From Sphaerosporella brunnea (taxonomy: Eukaryota > Ascomycota > Pezizomycetes > Pezizales > Pyronemataceae), in NCBI GenBank assembly GCA_008704415.1, contig VXIS01000062.1:1-64000 (forward strand): a stretch of 64,000 nt of DNA, in the 5' to 3' direction. A program made the translations under genes and the position numbers. The notes under the pieces were generated by a model that saw nothing but the letters and a program-made list of their open reading frames with translations, was not told where the DNA came from and did no database searches. Below, in pieces: positions 10,864 to 21,220 of the stretch (position 1 is the stretch's first letter; each line of letters opens with the position of its first letter).

Positions 10864-11915
10864 TTACTGGGGGCGGGTTGCAGAGTAATTGGCGTAATAA
10901 ATGGAGGCCTCCCAGATGGTCCAGTAGTAAGTTCTTCGTATTTCGTGGAGCGGTTCGAAAAAGCTAGTGAGCACCCAAGCCTCACTCCACAGGATCCCAC
11001 CGCTGAATCGGTTAAGGCCATAGAGCTCCATATGGATCGCGGCCCATTTCATCGCCGCGATCCTCCAGCCCGGGTCGATTCCAAGATGCCTGAACGCGAC
11101 ATCGCCCTCCCTCAAGAAATCACGAAAGACTTCGTGATTCCTCACGCCCATCATGACAAAGTACCAATCGATCAGGCGAAACCCGTGCGCCCAATGTTCA
11201 CTGATATCATCCTCTGACACAATATCGGTGATATTGGGGAAACCCCAATCCGGACGCCAGAAGTTTGCTATGAAGGTAGCGAGCGCATAAAGCGTGAAGT
11301 CGCGATGCCCAGCCACCTGGAAGCCGTTGTTGTTGTAGCGGTATTCGTGAAGGTGCACAAGGAGCCTGTACAGCAGCCGAGCGATCGCAACCTCTCCGTA
11401 ATGAGCCCAACCACCTTCATCGAAAGGCATGCAACTCAGCGAGGCAGTGAGATCGAGGTAGTTCATCTCGGTGTGCAATTGGAAGCTGCGGATGAGTCCC
11501 AAAATCTCAGTTGCGGCGCGACGAACACCCCGAGCCACGATCAGGATCCTCTCGGCGAACTTGAAGCCGTCGCGAGGGACAACTAAGAAAAAAGTCATTC
11601 GTTAGGATCACGCATCAGGAAATAGTTTGTCGAGCGGAACTTACCTCCGTGATATTTGTAATCCATGTACAAACCGTCTCTCCAAAGCGAAGAATACTCA
11701 TCGAGTAAGGCGGAGGTGGGATCGGGATACAGACATCTGTTTAGAAGCGGGTGGGTAGGTAGAAGCTCAAAACAGATATCACTACGATCCCCAACCCAGA
11801 CTATGTACATCTGCTTACAGGTCCGTGCTAACGCGATCGCGGAGCTGAGTTGCTCGAGGTCGCCGAAGATCTCACTAAGGAGCTCCCTCGGAAGCGTGCA
11901 TATAGTCGTCGGCAT
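10864..11915 (-). CDS. F-box domain protein
   Basis: Exons 11915-11645 and 11582-10864 encode 329 residues. The 62-nt intron (GTAAGT...TTCTTAG) with a CTAACGAATGAC branch joins phase 1 and gives HGGVVPRDGFKF. The N-terminus, ICTLPRELLSEIFGDLEQLSSAIALARTCKQMYIVW, is a standard fungal F-box (about residues 5-42), expected to bind Skp1 in an SCF ubiquitin ligase. The remaining residues are typical of fungal F-box proteins without a named substrate-binding repeat: rich in Trp/Tyr/Phe and mostly helical (for example HWAHGFRLIDWYFVMMG). The substrate is unknown. Its promoter side carries a 22-bp tandem repeat at 12083-12197. Confidence 0.8.
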
Positions 11916-13050
11916 TTTCGTGTGGTGAGCTGCAGAAAAACAAACGGCTTATAGAACGTGTAGCTTTTGCTGGCGGTTGCGAGTTTCGAGTTGCGAGACC
12001 GGGGAAGTGGGAGGTTGGCGGTCGTGGGTAGGAGAGGTAGAAGTGTTATGATGAGTATTCGAGAGCAATGGTTTGGGGGGAGGAAGGTAGAAAGGCTCGA
12101 GATCGAAGGTAGAAAGGCTCGAGATCGAAGGTAGAAAGGCTCGAGATCGAAGATAGAAAGGCTCGAGATCGAAGGTAGAAAGGCTCGAGATCGAAGATGA
12201 GAGGGGAGCGGGGAGCGGGGAAACAAATTCTCACCAATAATTTCGTCAATTAGGGCGAGAACCTCTTCGTATTCGAACAATATCAAAAGGAGTGTACCAC
12301 TTTGACGCCTTCTCGTCCGTCATCGCCTTCTGTCCCAAGCCCGATGGGCAATTGGTTGATACCGCATGAACGAGCCTCCCACAGGCTCAAGGTCCCTCTT
12401 GATCGTCACCTCCTCAGGGCCCCCTAATACGGCACATGGCTGGCATGATTACCAATAAACGTGCCTAGCTCCTACAATCCGTCATCTCTGTCCGAAAGCA
12501 CCTCCTGGCATGCCGCTTGATCAGGAGCTTATACAGCATCTGGCTCACGATATACGTAGCATATCGCTGCCTCCCTGCTCGTGGTATTTATAGTTGTTGT
12601 ATTCGGCCGCATTATCATGCCATTTGCGGTGACGAACCCCGTCTTCGGCTTGAGAGTTATGCTGGGCCGAGTGATTACATATGACCGCTGAGCCCGTGCC
12701 TGTCGCATTATCATCATCGCTTGCGCATCTCCCCACAACGAAGTCTCCAGCGAATTTACCAGCCGTGATTCCGACATGTCTAACTAATTCTTTGGAGTGA
12801 GAGGTGGTCAGAAAAAAGTAGAGGAGCGGATGGTGATGAAGGTAGTCTTGAATTTGGGCTAGGGTTCAATTTAAGGTTATTTTCCCGCTGGGCGCGGTCT
12901 CGAGCCATCCCGACGAAAGTTGCGGTAGCGGGGGCTTAGGCTCGAGTGCGCGCTTTTCAGTAGGTATCGTACCTAAGTCCTTTTTCGGAGAGGCAGCCAC
13001 ATACCAATATATTCGACGGCAATCTCGAAAACAAATCGACCACGACAGAT
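11916..13050. other. Intergenic, upstream of the F-box gene
   Basis: Apart from the 22-bp tandem repeat at 12083-12197 I see no gene. Small open frames on the minus strand (12046-12286, 12529-12777) come from the repeat or are short and unrecognised. Confidence 0.4.
12083..12197. repeat. 22-bp tandem repeat, five copies
   Basis: The unit AAGGCTCGAGATCGAAGGTAG (plus A; 22 bp) occurs five times head to tail, with G-to-A variants in GAAGGTA/GAAGATA. Each copy holds the palindrome CTCGAG. It lies about 170 bp upstream of the F-box start codon. Confidence 0.9.
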
Positions 13051-14143
13051 ATTCTACTCGCGCGGCCGAGTGCCAAGCTCCGGATTTTCTGATTGACTGG
13101 AACAACAAAAAATCGCGAAAAAAAAAGAATTTAACCGTGAAAATGATTTCTACCACCGCTCTGAATAACCTTGACGTTCATTCTCCACCAGCTTTGCAGT
13201 TTCCACATTCCGCTTCTTGCTCTCATCGGGCGTCTTGGGATAAATGCAGCCAGGCGCTTTTCCGACGAAATGGTTGATGGGCGGAAGTAAACATGACCGG
13301 CTCTTTGTCCTTCAGGCGAGGACATTCCCCAGCATTTTTCACCCTTCTAACGCTTCTGCTTTTGTGGCCGCCGCTGTGCAATGAATTCAACCCACATTTC
13401 GTCCGTAAAAACGATGCGACGTATCTCAATTGTGAGGCCGAGCTTCCCGAGAAGGACGTGATCAAGCATCATCTTTTCAGTGAGCGGCTCGCGACATAGC
13501 GATGAAGGTCGTTCCCGTGGAAGACCTTCTCCAGCGTGAAACGTGCGGCATGAATATTTAATTCTTTCGCAACCTCCAGCCACGGTGGATTCTGTCGCTG
13601 GTCGCAAGCGCAACAAGTTGTTTGGCTGTATCGGATTGCAGTGGAATTTCCTCCCGCTCTCTGTTGCGCCCGTACAACTGTATCCCAGTCTCAGTACTAA
13701 TTTCGGGCCATCTCTTGTCAGTGTAATAATGCAGTGTGAGAATGGTAGCCCGCACTTCAATGGGGATCCTGCTTCCATGCACAACGCTCTTTATCGACCC
13801 GGGTTTTCACCGGGAGATAAGTCTGACAGATCTAAGGTGGGAGCGGTCAATTCTTCTGGTTTGGGAGCGAGGGGCCAGGGTTCCATGGTTGTTGGGCCGT
13901 CGTGATGTTGAGAGAGTTGAAACGGTGATGCTGAATATCCAGCGTTGCCACACAATGATGACATCACGCCACACATCAGCCCCCGGGACGTGCTGGATCG
14001 CGTTTGTTGCGACGATTTTGATCACAAGTGGGAGCTTCTAATTTACGATGAATTTTGACGGCCGAGTTTTTATTTTCGCGGTTTTTTGTTGTGCGGGTCA
14101 ATCAGAAAATCCGGAGCTTGGCACTCGGCCGTGCGAGTAGAAT
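13051..14143 (-). mobile_element. Dead Tc1/mariner element with ~75-bp inverted repeats
   Basis: The ends match as long inverted repeats: 13051 onward reads ATTCTACTCGCGCGGCCGAG, and the reverse complement from 14143 reads ATTCTACTCGCACGGCCGAG. The match continues through CCAAGCTCCGGATTTTCTGA to a CGCGAAAA box, about 75 bp with few differences. Inside, on the minus strand, are scrambled pieces of a transposase. RIPIEVRATILTLHYYTDKRW (about 13770-13700) fits the N-terminal helix-turn-helix. RRIVFTDEMWVEF (about 13400) fits the second catalytic Asp region of Tc1-like enzymes. The pieces are in different frames with stops, so the element cannot make its own transposase. A clean TA target duplication is not visible. 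Confidence 0.8.
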
Positions 14144-14386
14144 TCTGGCCTGAGTGACAGTTTATGATTATGGAGCGATTAGTTGTTCTACTCTATACAT
14201 CTGAGGGAAAGATGCATGACTTTATTGGTATGAAAATATTCATTTCCAAAAAAAAAAAACGAAAGACACACAGAGGCAACGATACGCAGAATAATAAAAG
14301 CACAACCGCATGATTATAACATGCAACGCAAAAAAAAAAACACCATAAGTGATTAACGTACACACACCTCGCTCATCTGCAATAGC
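14144..14386. other. Short 3' flank of the SNARE gene
   Basis: A/T-rich sequence with two A-runs (14250, 14331); presumably 3' UTR and terminator region of the SNARE gene. No motif could be assigned. Confidence 0.3.
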
Positions 14387-15270
14387 CTATTTGCCCTTGC
14401 CAACACACCTCTGCCAGCCTGCAGTGTCTCTTGTCAGTCGCGCTCAGTCAACACGGATAAAGAAGTAAAACTTACCAGGAAGGCCACACCCAAAGCCGAC
14501 GAACAGATACAACAAAAACACGCACACGAACACGAGGAGTATCATAAGCTTCGTGTTCTTCCACCACATCCTCCTCCTCAATCCCCTGCTCCTTACACGG
14601 AACTCCCTCGCACCCGTCTGCAACCCTGCCGTCTTATCCACTAACAAATCGATTCGCTCTCCGCGCTCCAACACCCGCTCAATATTCTCGGTCATTATTC
14701 CACGCACGGAATCGATCTCTCGCTGCGCCTTGGCAACAACATCCTCGTTTTCACCGCCCTGCGAGAACTGGTTCATCGTCGCTTTCAAGGTGGAGTTGAA
14801 CTCGGCGCAGCCGTAGGGAGGTGCATCGGCGAGCTGGGAGGTGGTGTAGCGCGAGGTGAAGAGACGCTGGATCTCGAGGAGGAAGCCAAAAGGAAGTTTG
14901 CGGGTGACGGTGCTGGGGGAGATGACGAGGAAGGTGAGTCCGGCCGGGAGGTCGGAGCTGGAGGCAGTCGCGATGAAGTGGATCTAGGGCACTGTTCGTT
15001 AGCCAAGTACAACGGGAGTAAGACCGGAGGGACACACGTTGTGGGGTCCATGGGTGTAGGTCAACTTTTGCGCCGAGTAGTGCGTGATCTTAGGAAGGAT
15101 CAGGGAGGCAAGAGAGGACGCATTTGAAGATGCAGTTCCCGGTGGGGAGTTCTCGCTTAGAATTGTGGTGCCGGCCGCGATGCAGGAGCTATCGTTAGTT
15201 AGCACAGGAGCTTTTGCCACTGCGGGGGGGAGGCGGACTATAGCAGCGGCGCGGAAGAGGATGCGGCCAT
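14387..15270 (-). CDS. Longin-type R-SNARE (VAMP7/Nyv1-like)
   Basis: Four exons, 15270-15239, 15188-15038, 14983-14476 and 14418-14387, give 240 residues. Introns are 50, 54 and 57 nt; the first has a weak GTCCGC donor but a perfect GCTAACTAAC branch, and splicing restores MAASSSAPLLYSCIAAGTTI, the standard longin start. The longin domain covers about residues 8-130. The SNARE helix runs from about 145 to 205, with the zero-layer Arg in ERVLERGERIDLL. A single C-terminal membrane anchor (KLMILLVFVCVFLLYLFVGF) follows, and the last exon adds only GWQRCVGKGK. The protein is expected to act as a vesicle SNARE in fusion with the vacuole or late endosome, paired with Qa/Qb/Qc SNAREs. No feature separates the Nyv1 role from a VAMP7-like role. 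Confidence 0.9.
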
Positions 15271-15912
15271 GTTTGTGGTGTGCTGTTTATATGGCGCGGT
15301 TTCGGATATAGTTGAATGTGATGTGAGCGCGTTGGGTCGGTGAGGGTTTGAACGGTGAGATGGTAGTGCGGTGGTAAGGTGAGGTTGAAGTGGCCGGCAG
15401 ATGCAAGTGACGACAGCTCAAGCAAGGCTCAAGCACCAGTGAGAAAGGTGCATAACCCAAAATGCTCAACTCAAAGGTTTTCGAAAGGTCTTCCCTTTGA
15501 AAAATATCCAAGATATGAGTGCGCGTCATATAGGGAAAAGCTATACATTTTCTCTGTGATACGTTGCGCAGCATGTGAGAGCAGCAAGCATGCTTAGTGT
15601 ACGGTAGTTGGTACTGCCAGTCTGCAGTCAATTGAAGCCTTTTGCCCAAGTAAATAGAGTAGAGTACAGCTACTGATTAGAAAAGCCATACACCAGGAGG
15701 GCCTATATCCCCGTCCACATAAAGTACATAGGCTAGCTAGTAAGAAACAAGAACTCCAAAGACGATGATTTTCTGAGAAAAAAATGCTACCAAAAAACAG
15801 CTGCACGCAATATACACCTCGCTCTCTCATCAAAGCAGAAAAGCAGCAACGCCTAGGTTAACGCCGTTCACATCTCTCCCCACGAATCTTCCCTACATCC
15901 GTTAATCCACTC
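15271..15912. other. SNARE promoter region and DDHD lipase 3' flank
   Basis: About 640 bp between the start of the SNARE gene and the stop of the lipase gene, both on the minus strand. No other gene is seen; a 120-codon frame at 15287-15649 has no recognisable content. Confidence 0.4.
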
Positions 15913-18895
15913 CTACTTGAAAAGAAATCCCCTCTTCTTCTGCACCCTCATCGCTCTTAGAGTCCCCTTTCTCCCGACAGGTCTGCCAACCTCAACCACC
16001 AGCATTCTAGCAAAGTCCCGGCTAGCCAGGTAACTACTATGTGCACCGAGCATGTTCAAGTATTGATTCTCGAGGGGATTACTGATGTTAAGATACCAAT
16101 CCAGTTGTCCATTATCATTCAGAAGGTACAATCGTTTCTCTGCCAGCTCCTCGCGCGAAAAGTCGTGTGTTTCTAGCTCGATGTTGGAGGGGAGTCGTGT
16201 GAAAGTTGGGTGTTGATCAGGAGCAGCGGATGTAGGGAGTACGCTGCGCAACGTGGAAGAAATGGCGTCAAAGAAGCTGACGCTTGTTGATGGTACAAAG
16301 GCGGTCTTGAGTGTTGCGGCATACTCGGTGTCAACGGTGGGGTTGAGACGATAGGCGATTGCTGGTGGCGATATTTAGCTAGGCCGGTCACAAGAACGCA
16401 AGGGGCACTTACGGTCGGAGAAGTGCAGGACATTATAGACATTGTCCACAGCCATGCACCCCAACCTGCCAGCTTCCCCGGCCACGCCTGGCTCTTTGTC
16501 TTCGCCAAAACTGCCCGGTTTCCGACGGCCCTTACGGGGGAGGAGTCCACCTGTAAAAAAGCTGTTAGAAATGTTTATTGTAGAGGAACGAAAGGCCCTA
16601 CTTCTATTCAACAGCAAAAAGAAGCCTGCTGGAGAACCACAGAAGAAAATGTTGGTCGTGTCAAAATCGAAGTGTTCATCCTGAATGATCGCCGACTCTT
16701 TGTTTCTCCTCTTTCCCCGCCCACTACCGCTGGACTGTGGGGGCGGTGGCGTGGGATCATAAACGGTGTGTGTGGGCTGTTTACTCAGGATGTCCATTGC
16801 GAGCGCTGTCCCCAGAGAGTGAGCGATGATGTGTACTCGCCCTTCTTTTTCAAAGCCGGGGTTATTCTTGCACCAAAGCCTGTACACGCGGTTCGCCTCA
16901 CAGATCACAGCTTTCACCATCTTCTCTTTGTGGTGACTGAGGTAGTATGGGATATCGAGCATCACGTCGCCGATCAGATTGCGCACAGCGGGGATACCCA
17001 TGGGCGTTATATCGTTCAAGGTAAAGGTCGTCTTGGATTCGGAATCTGCATCCTCGGAGAAACTCTCCTCAATACCTTCGAAGGTGAGGTTGTGCCGCCA
17101 ATTCACCTGCTTGCGTGAGCGTCGCCTGGGACCGAGCTGCCGAGTCTAACTTACGGGAAGCACCATCACGCCTACACCTTCTCTCAGCAGTGGCCTCACC
17201 GCCTCGCTCCGCAGCTCCTGGTTCAATGTCCGCCGGAAAGCGTTGATATAATGAGTGAAGTGAAAGCTCTCGACGCGTTCAGAAAGCTTCTGGCCGATTC
17301 TAACCACGTTATATATCAGCGTTCCATCCTTTTCAAATGCCAGACACAAGTGCTTACCCATGAATCACGAGAAACAGATCCGTCACCTTTCCCCGTTGCT
17401 CCTCATTTTCACCCAAACCAAGTCCCTCTTCTGTTTGCTGAGTAAACCCACCCACATCTCCCCCCGCCTGGAACTCGTTGTGAACTGTCGTAGGCGGAGG
17501 GTCTCGTACTACGCCAGGACTGATGGGATATCCACGTGCGTTCTTCTCCACCACATTCCGTGGCACCGGTGAAATGGTGGCACTAGAACTTCTGCTCTTC
17601 GCGGTGGTCTGCTGCGGCCGTTTCCGCGGAGGATGAAGCTTCAGCCACTCCGTCTCCGAGAATCCGCGCACTACGTGTGTCCCCACCGTTTTCCCCCTGC
17701 GGATATTCGCCAACGGTCTCTTCTGCCCAAAAGAAAGCATACTATCTCTGCAAATGTAGGCATCTTTGCCATTGGCGAATAAAACCCAATCCCATTCATT
17801 TGGCTTTGCCCTGGACGTCGGATCGTTGATGCTTGAAGTTGCCGGCACGGTCTTGGTCGCAGATGTAGGCATAGTAGCGCTCTCAAGCATGGCCCCGTCT
17901 ATCAGAACCCCGGAACTACCGGGGCGGCTGTTGGGAACAGAAATGCTACTTTTATCCCACAACTGCCAGCGGACCTTTTCCTCGCCCTCGCGTCCCACTT
18001 CTACCGCGCTCGCAAGCTCCAATTCCCACTCCTCGGTCCATGCGTGCACCTCTTCCCAACCGGTTTCTAGCCGGTTTGCGATCTCGGTCTCGACGGGAAG
18101 CATGGTGTCCTTGTAGAACCAGGTGCCGCGCACTACGGACGACACGTCTTGTAATGGGCTCCAATAGATTGGGGTCATGATAAAGCTCGGCAAAAGAACC
18201 TTGTGCAGACGCTGGATGCCGACTGGGATCTCCTTCTGCTCAACAGGTGGTGCGGGAGAGGACGGGGGCTTTTTCCCCGTCATACTGGACCGTCTAGACG
18301 AATTTGCGGAGGTATTTTGTGGCATGGTAGCAGCCCGGGATAAGGACAGCGAGCGAATAAACGGGTTCCTTGTCGTCGCCATATTGGCAGCATTGGTTTC
18401 AATACAGGCAGTAAACGAAGATACATTGCTTCCAGCGGTAGGTGCCGAAGAAGGCGCAAATCTGGAGCCTGAAAACACAGTAGACCTCCGGTCGATTGGG
18501 CTACTCTCTGGGGCGGTGGTGGAGGTGATTTCATCGCGGAGCTGTAGCTCATCGTCTTCACTATTCCACACCGGGTGCCCCTCCAGCGCAGCTTCCTTCG
18601 ACAGAGAGGATTCCATCCGTTTTATGCGCTCGCGAGTGGGCGATCCAGAACGCGAGGAAGTTTTGGGGGTGGTTTTGTTGCTGTTCTCTTTATCCCGGGC
18701 ATTGTGCTCTCGCAGTAGATCCTGATATGCGGCTTCCAGGGCGGTAGAGTCGTATTTGGCAAAGGGGCGTGGTGGCTGCTTGGTGTTCTGAGCGGCGGTG
18801 GTGGGCAAGGGAGAAAGGGGATCGTCGAGAGCGAGAGAGGAGGTGTAGAACCAGTAAGCGTGCAAAGGCGGAGGAGGGGCGGGAATGTGGTCCAT
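15913..18895 (-). CDS. DDHD-domain phospholipase (PA-PLA1 family)
   Basis: Five exons, 18895-17358, 17299-17155, 17106-16602, 16550-16413 and about 16361-15913, give 924 residues; introns are 48-58 nt. The N-terminal part has HAYWFYTSSLALDDP and then a long Ser/Thr-rich insert. FLVIHGIGQKL starts the lipase fold across the first splice site. The nucleophile is in IIAHSLGTALAMDIL (Ser about 658, degenerate GxSxG), and IFFCGSPAGFFLLLNRS follows. The C-terminal DDHD region includes VYNVLHFSDPIAYRLNP and ends near TDFARML-like sequence. Relatives (yeast Ddl1, mammalian DDHD1/2) hydrolyse phosphatidic acid or phosphatidylinositol and act at mitochondria or ER-Golgi membranes. The start at 18895 (MDHIPAPPPP) is the first ATG in frame; an upstream exon cannot be excluded. 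Confidence 0.88.
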
Positions 18896-21220
18896 ATGGA
18901 GCGAGGGAGCGAGTGCGAGGCCGTTGAGCGAGCTGTGCTCTGCTGTTACCACGCTCGGGAGCTCCCAGACAGGGAATAGAGTTGTTGGAGCAAGAGGACT
19001 CGAACTTTAAGTGATTTGCGTGTGCAAAAGAAGCTAGAAGCCCAAATTGAATCCTCGACGGCGAGGCTTTGTCTTCAGACACCGTGATTTCAAAGATCGA
19101 TGTGGGAGCGGTGATGGGGGGTAGTGGAGTTGTTGTTGGGGAAATTGTTGAGAGAGAAGCAGCGTTGAGAATGAGAGCAGCAGCAAGGAGTGGGTGACGT
19201 ATCAAGAGCAGCGTTCCCTTTACCGGGGGGGCGTGTTCTTGCTTGCTTCTGGTGACACACGCGTCTGGCTAGGGAAGTTCACAAACGTGAAGATGTATGT
19301 ATATGTATCAATACAAGAAAGCGGATCAGTGGAACACAAGAAAAGATGATGCGTGTACTCTACCCTGTGCAGATGAACTTCACCGGCCAGCAGACGAAGA
19401 GCACGGGGGTGTTAGGCAGCTGTGGTATGTAGTTGTGTAGGGAGCTGACCCCAGCTGCGCATCATGACTGGGCCCATATGACAGTTCCTGACGCTTCTAT
19501 TTGCTGCAGATAATCTCGGGAATCTCCATGATGGTGCCCCGCATTCCGCTCCACTCGGGGGGAGAGAGAGAGAGCGTATCTAGCAGAAGAAAGAAACCTC
19601 CGCGTTCGTTGGAGACGATAAGGCCACATTTCGAAAGACCACAGCCACTCATTTCTTTTTTTTTTTGTTGAAGAAAAGCAAGTTTTCCCGCCCGCGCTCC
19701 GCATCTCGATAGCGTGCATATGTGTGCGGTTGAGGCTGAAAAAGTCTAAACTGCAATATTAATCAGGATCTCGAACACACAGATATGGATGCATGCAAGA
19801 CACAGATAAAACGAAGAGACATGTAACATAATCCGAAATCCTGCCTGCAGCTTCCGCGACGTTAACAAAGAATATTTCCGAGTCATAGAACACGGCAACC
19901 CGTGACCGTGCGAGATCCCGTGCGTTGACTGGAGAACCCCTGTTTGTTGCTTGTATTCGACACCCCAGAACTAGCCCACCCCACCAAAAAACAGCTCCAT
20001 CCATATGGCCCCGGACATCGCGGCCACAACAAAGTGACAGAGATAGCTACATACCATACCATTTGCGGGGCGCGCCCCTCGAGTGCGATTCTATGGATGT
20101 AAGCAGTACATATCACTCGAATATACTGATCGGCAAACCGAATCCGCGCAATGGCAGCCATTAAATCTAGAAGCAAATAGAGAAATAACTTCGGGTGGCA
20201 CAGCCATGCATCCATTGGCAATCTGTGTTTTGGACCAACGCCGTGGGTAGTGGGCACCATAGCAAGGCCCGACATGGGGCCGGCTGGGCCTACACTCTGT
20301 GGGCCAATCCCGGCCGTCCTTGGAGAGACCTGTTGTGCAGACCGGGCTTCATGTATCTAGGGCCCGGAATATCAGAAGTAGGGTAAAATGTAGTACTTCT
20401 ATAGGATATTGGGCATCAGCTCGAGCACAACGCGGGTTTCCAGCGGGAGCTCTACCTATTTTCAACCGTGAAACCCTTACGATACCCGAGGGCCGACAAA
20501 TCATCATAGACCCCCTCCCCCCCACCCGGCCTGCTTCTCCCAATTGCTTTTGCCTACACTCACACCAAGTCCAAGTCGCTAACTTTAAAGTCTCTGCTGG
20601 AAGCAAGCAAACAAGCTGCCAAAGCGAAAGCCTGAACGTCATGTATCAACCAACACAAGTACAACTACAGCTTCGCGACCGGGTGGAAAGCAACGCGGGC
20701 GCCCGCGGGCCGGCCAGTTATGTTCAGAAATTGGCCGGCCCAGCGCCCATGCCGGGCGTTGCGTGACCATAGGTAACCAATGATACCTCCCCAATGCCGC
20801 AATAATCTCGCAATCCTACCAGAGAATGTCGTACTTAGCAACGCGGTATTAATTCAGTCGTACCTATACAGATGAAGGCACACATTTGAGTACATCGTCC
20901 TATATCCCAGTTTTCTACGGCCCTTAAGTATAGCTAGCTGCCAAAAAAAACAGCTAACCAAGAATCCCCAAAGTTTCACCTGATATCTCTTCAGCCATTC
21001 CAAGTATGCGATGCTGCGCATGCGCAATCCTTTCCCGAGCTGGCCTGGATGGAAAAAAAAATCTGGCTAGAAAAGTCAATACGTAGCCGGGTTCATTCAA
21101 CGCGCCGACTGAATTCCCAGCCCGAGTACCTCGAGTATAGCTTCCCCGTCACAAAGACAGAGATTTTCAATCAGTAGAACAAACGTGGTAATTCTAAATT
21201 TATAACGAAAGACAGCAGCC
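18896..21220. other. 2.3-kb intergenic region
   Basis: It lies upstream of the DDHD gene and downstream of the beta-galactosidase gene. Open frames (for example 18690-19205 minus, 20299-20766 plus) overlap or flank gene ends and show no family motif. A GA-microsatellite-like run lies at 19558-19577. No gene is supported. Confidence 0.4.

Noticed and set aside
18960..19020. tRNA-like T-loop (GTTCGAGTCC on the minus strand)
   Set aside because: No matching acceptor stem or anticodon arm at the required distance.
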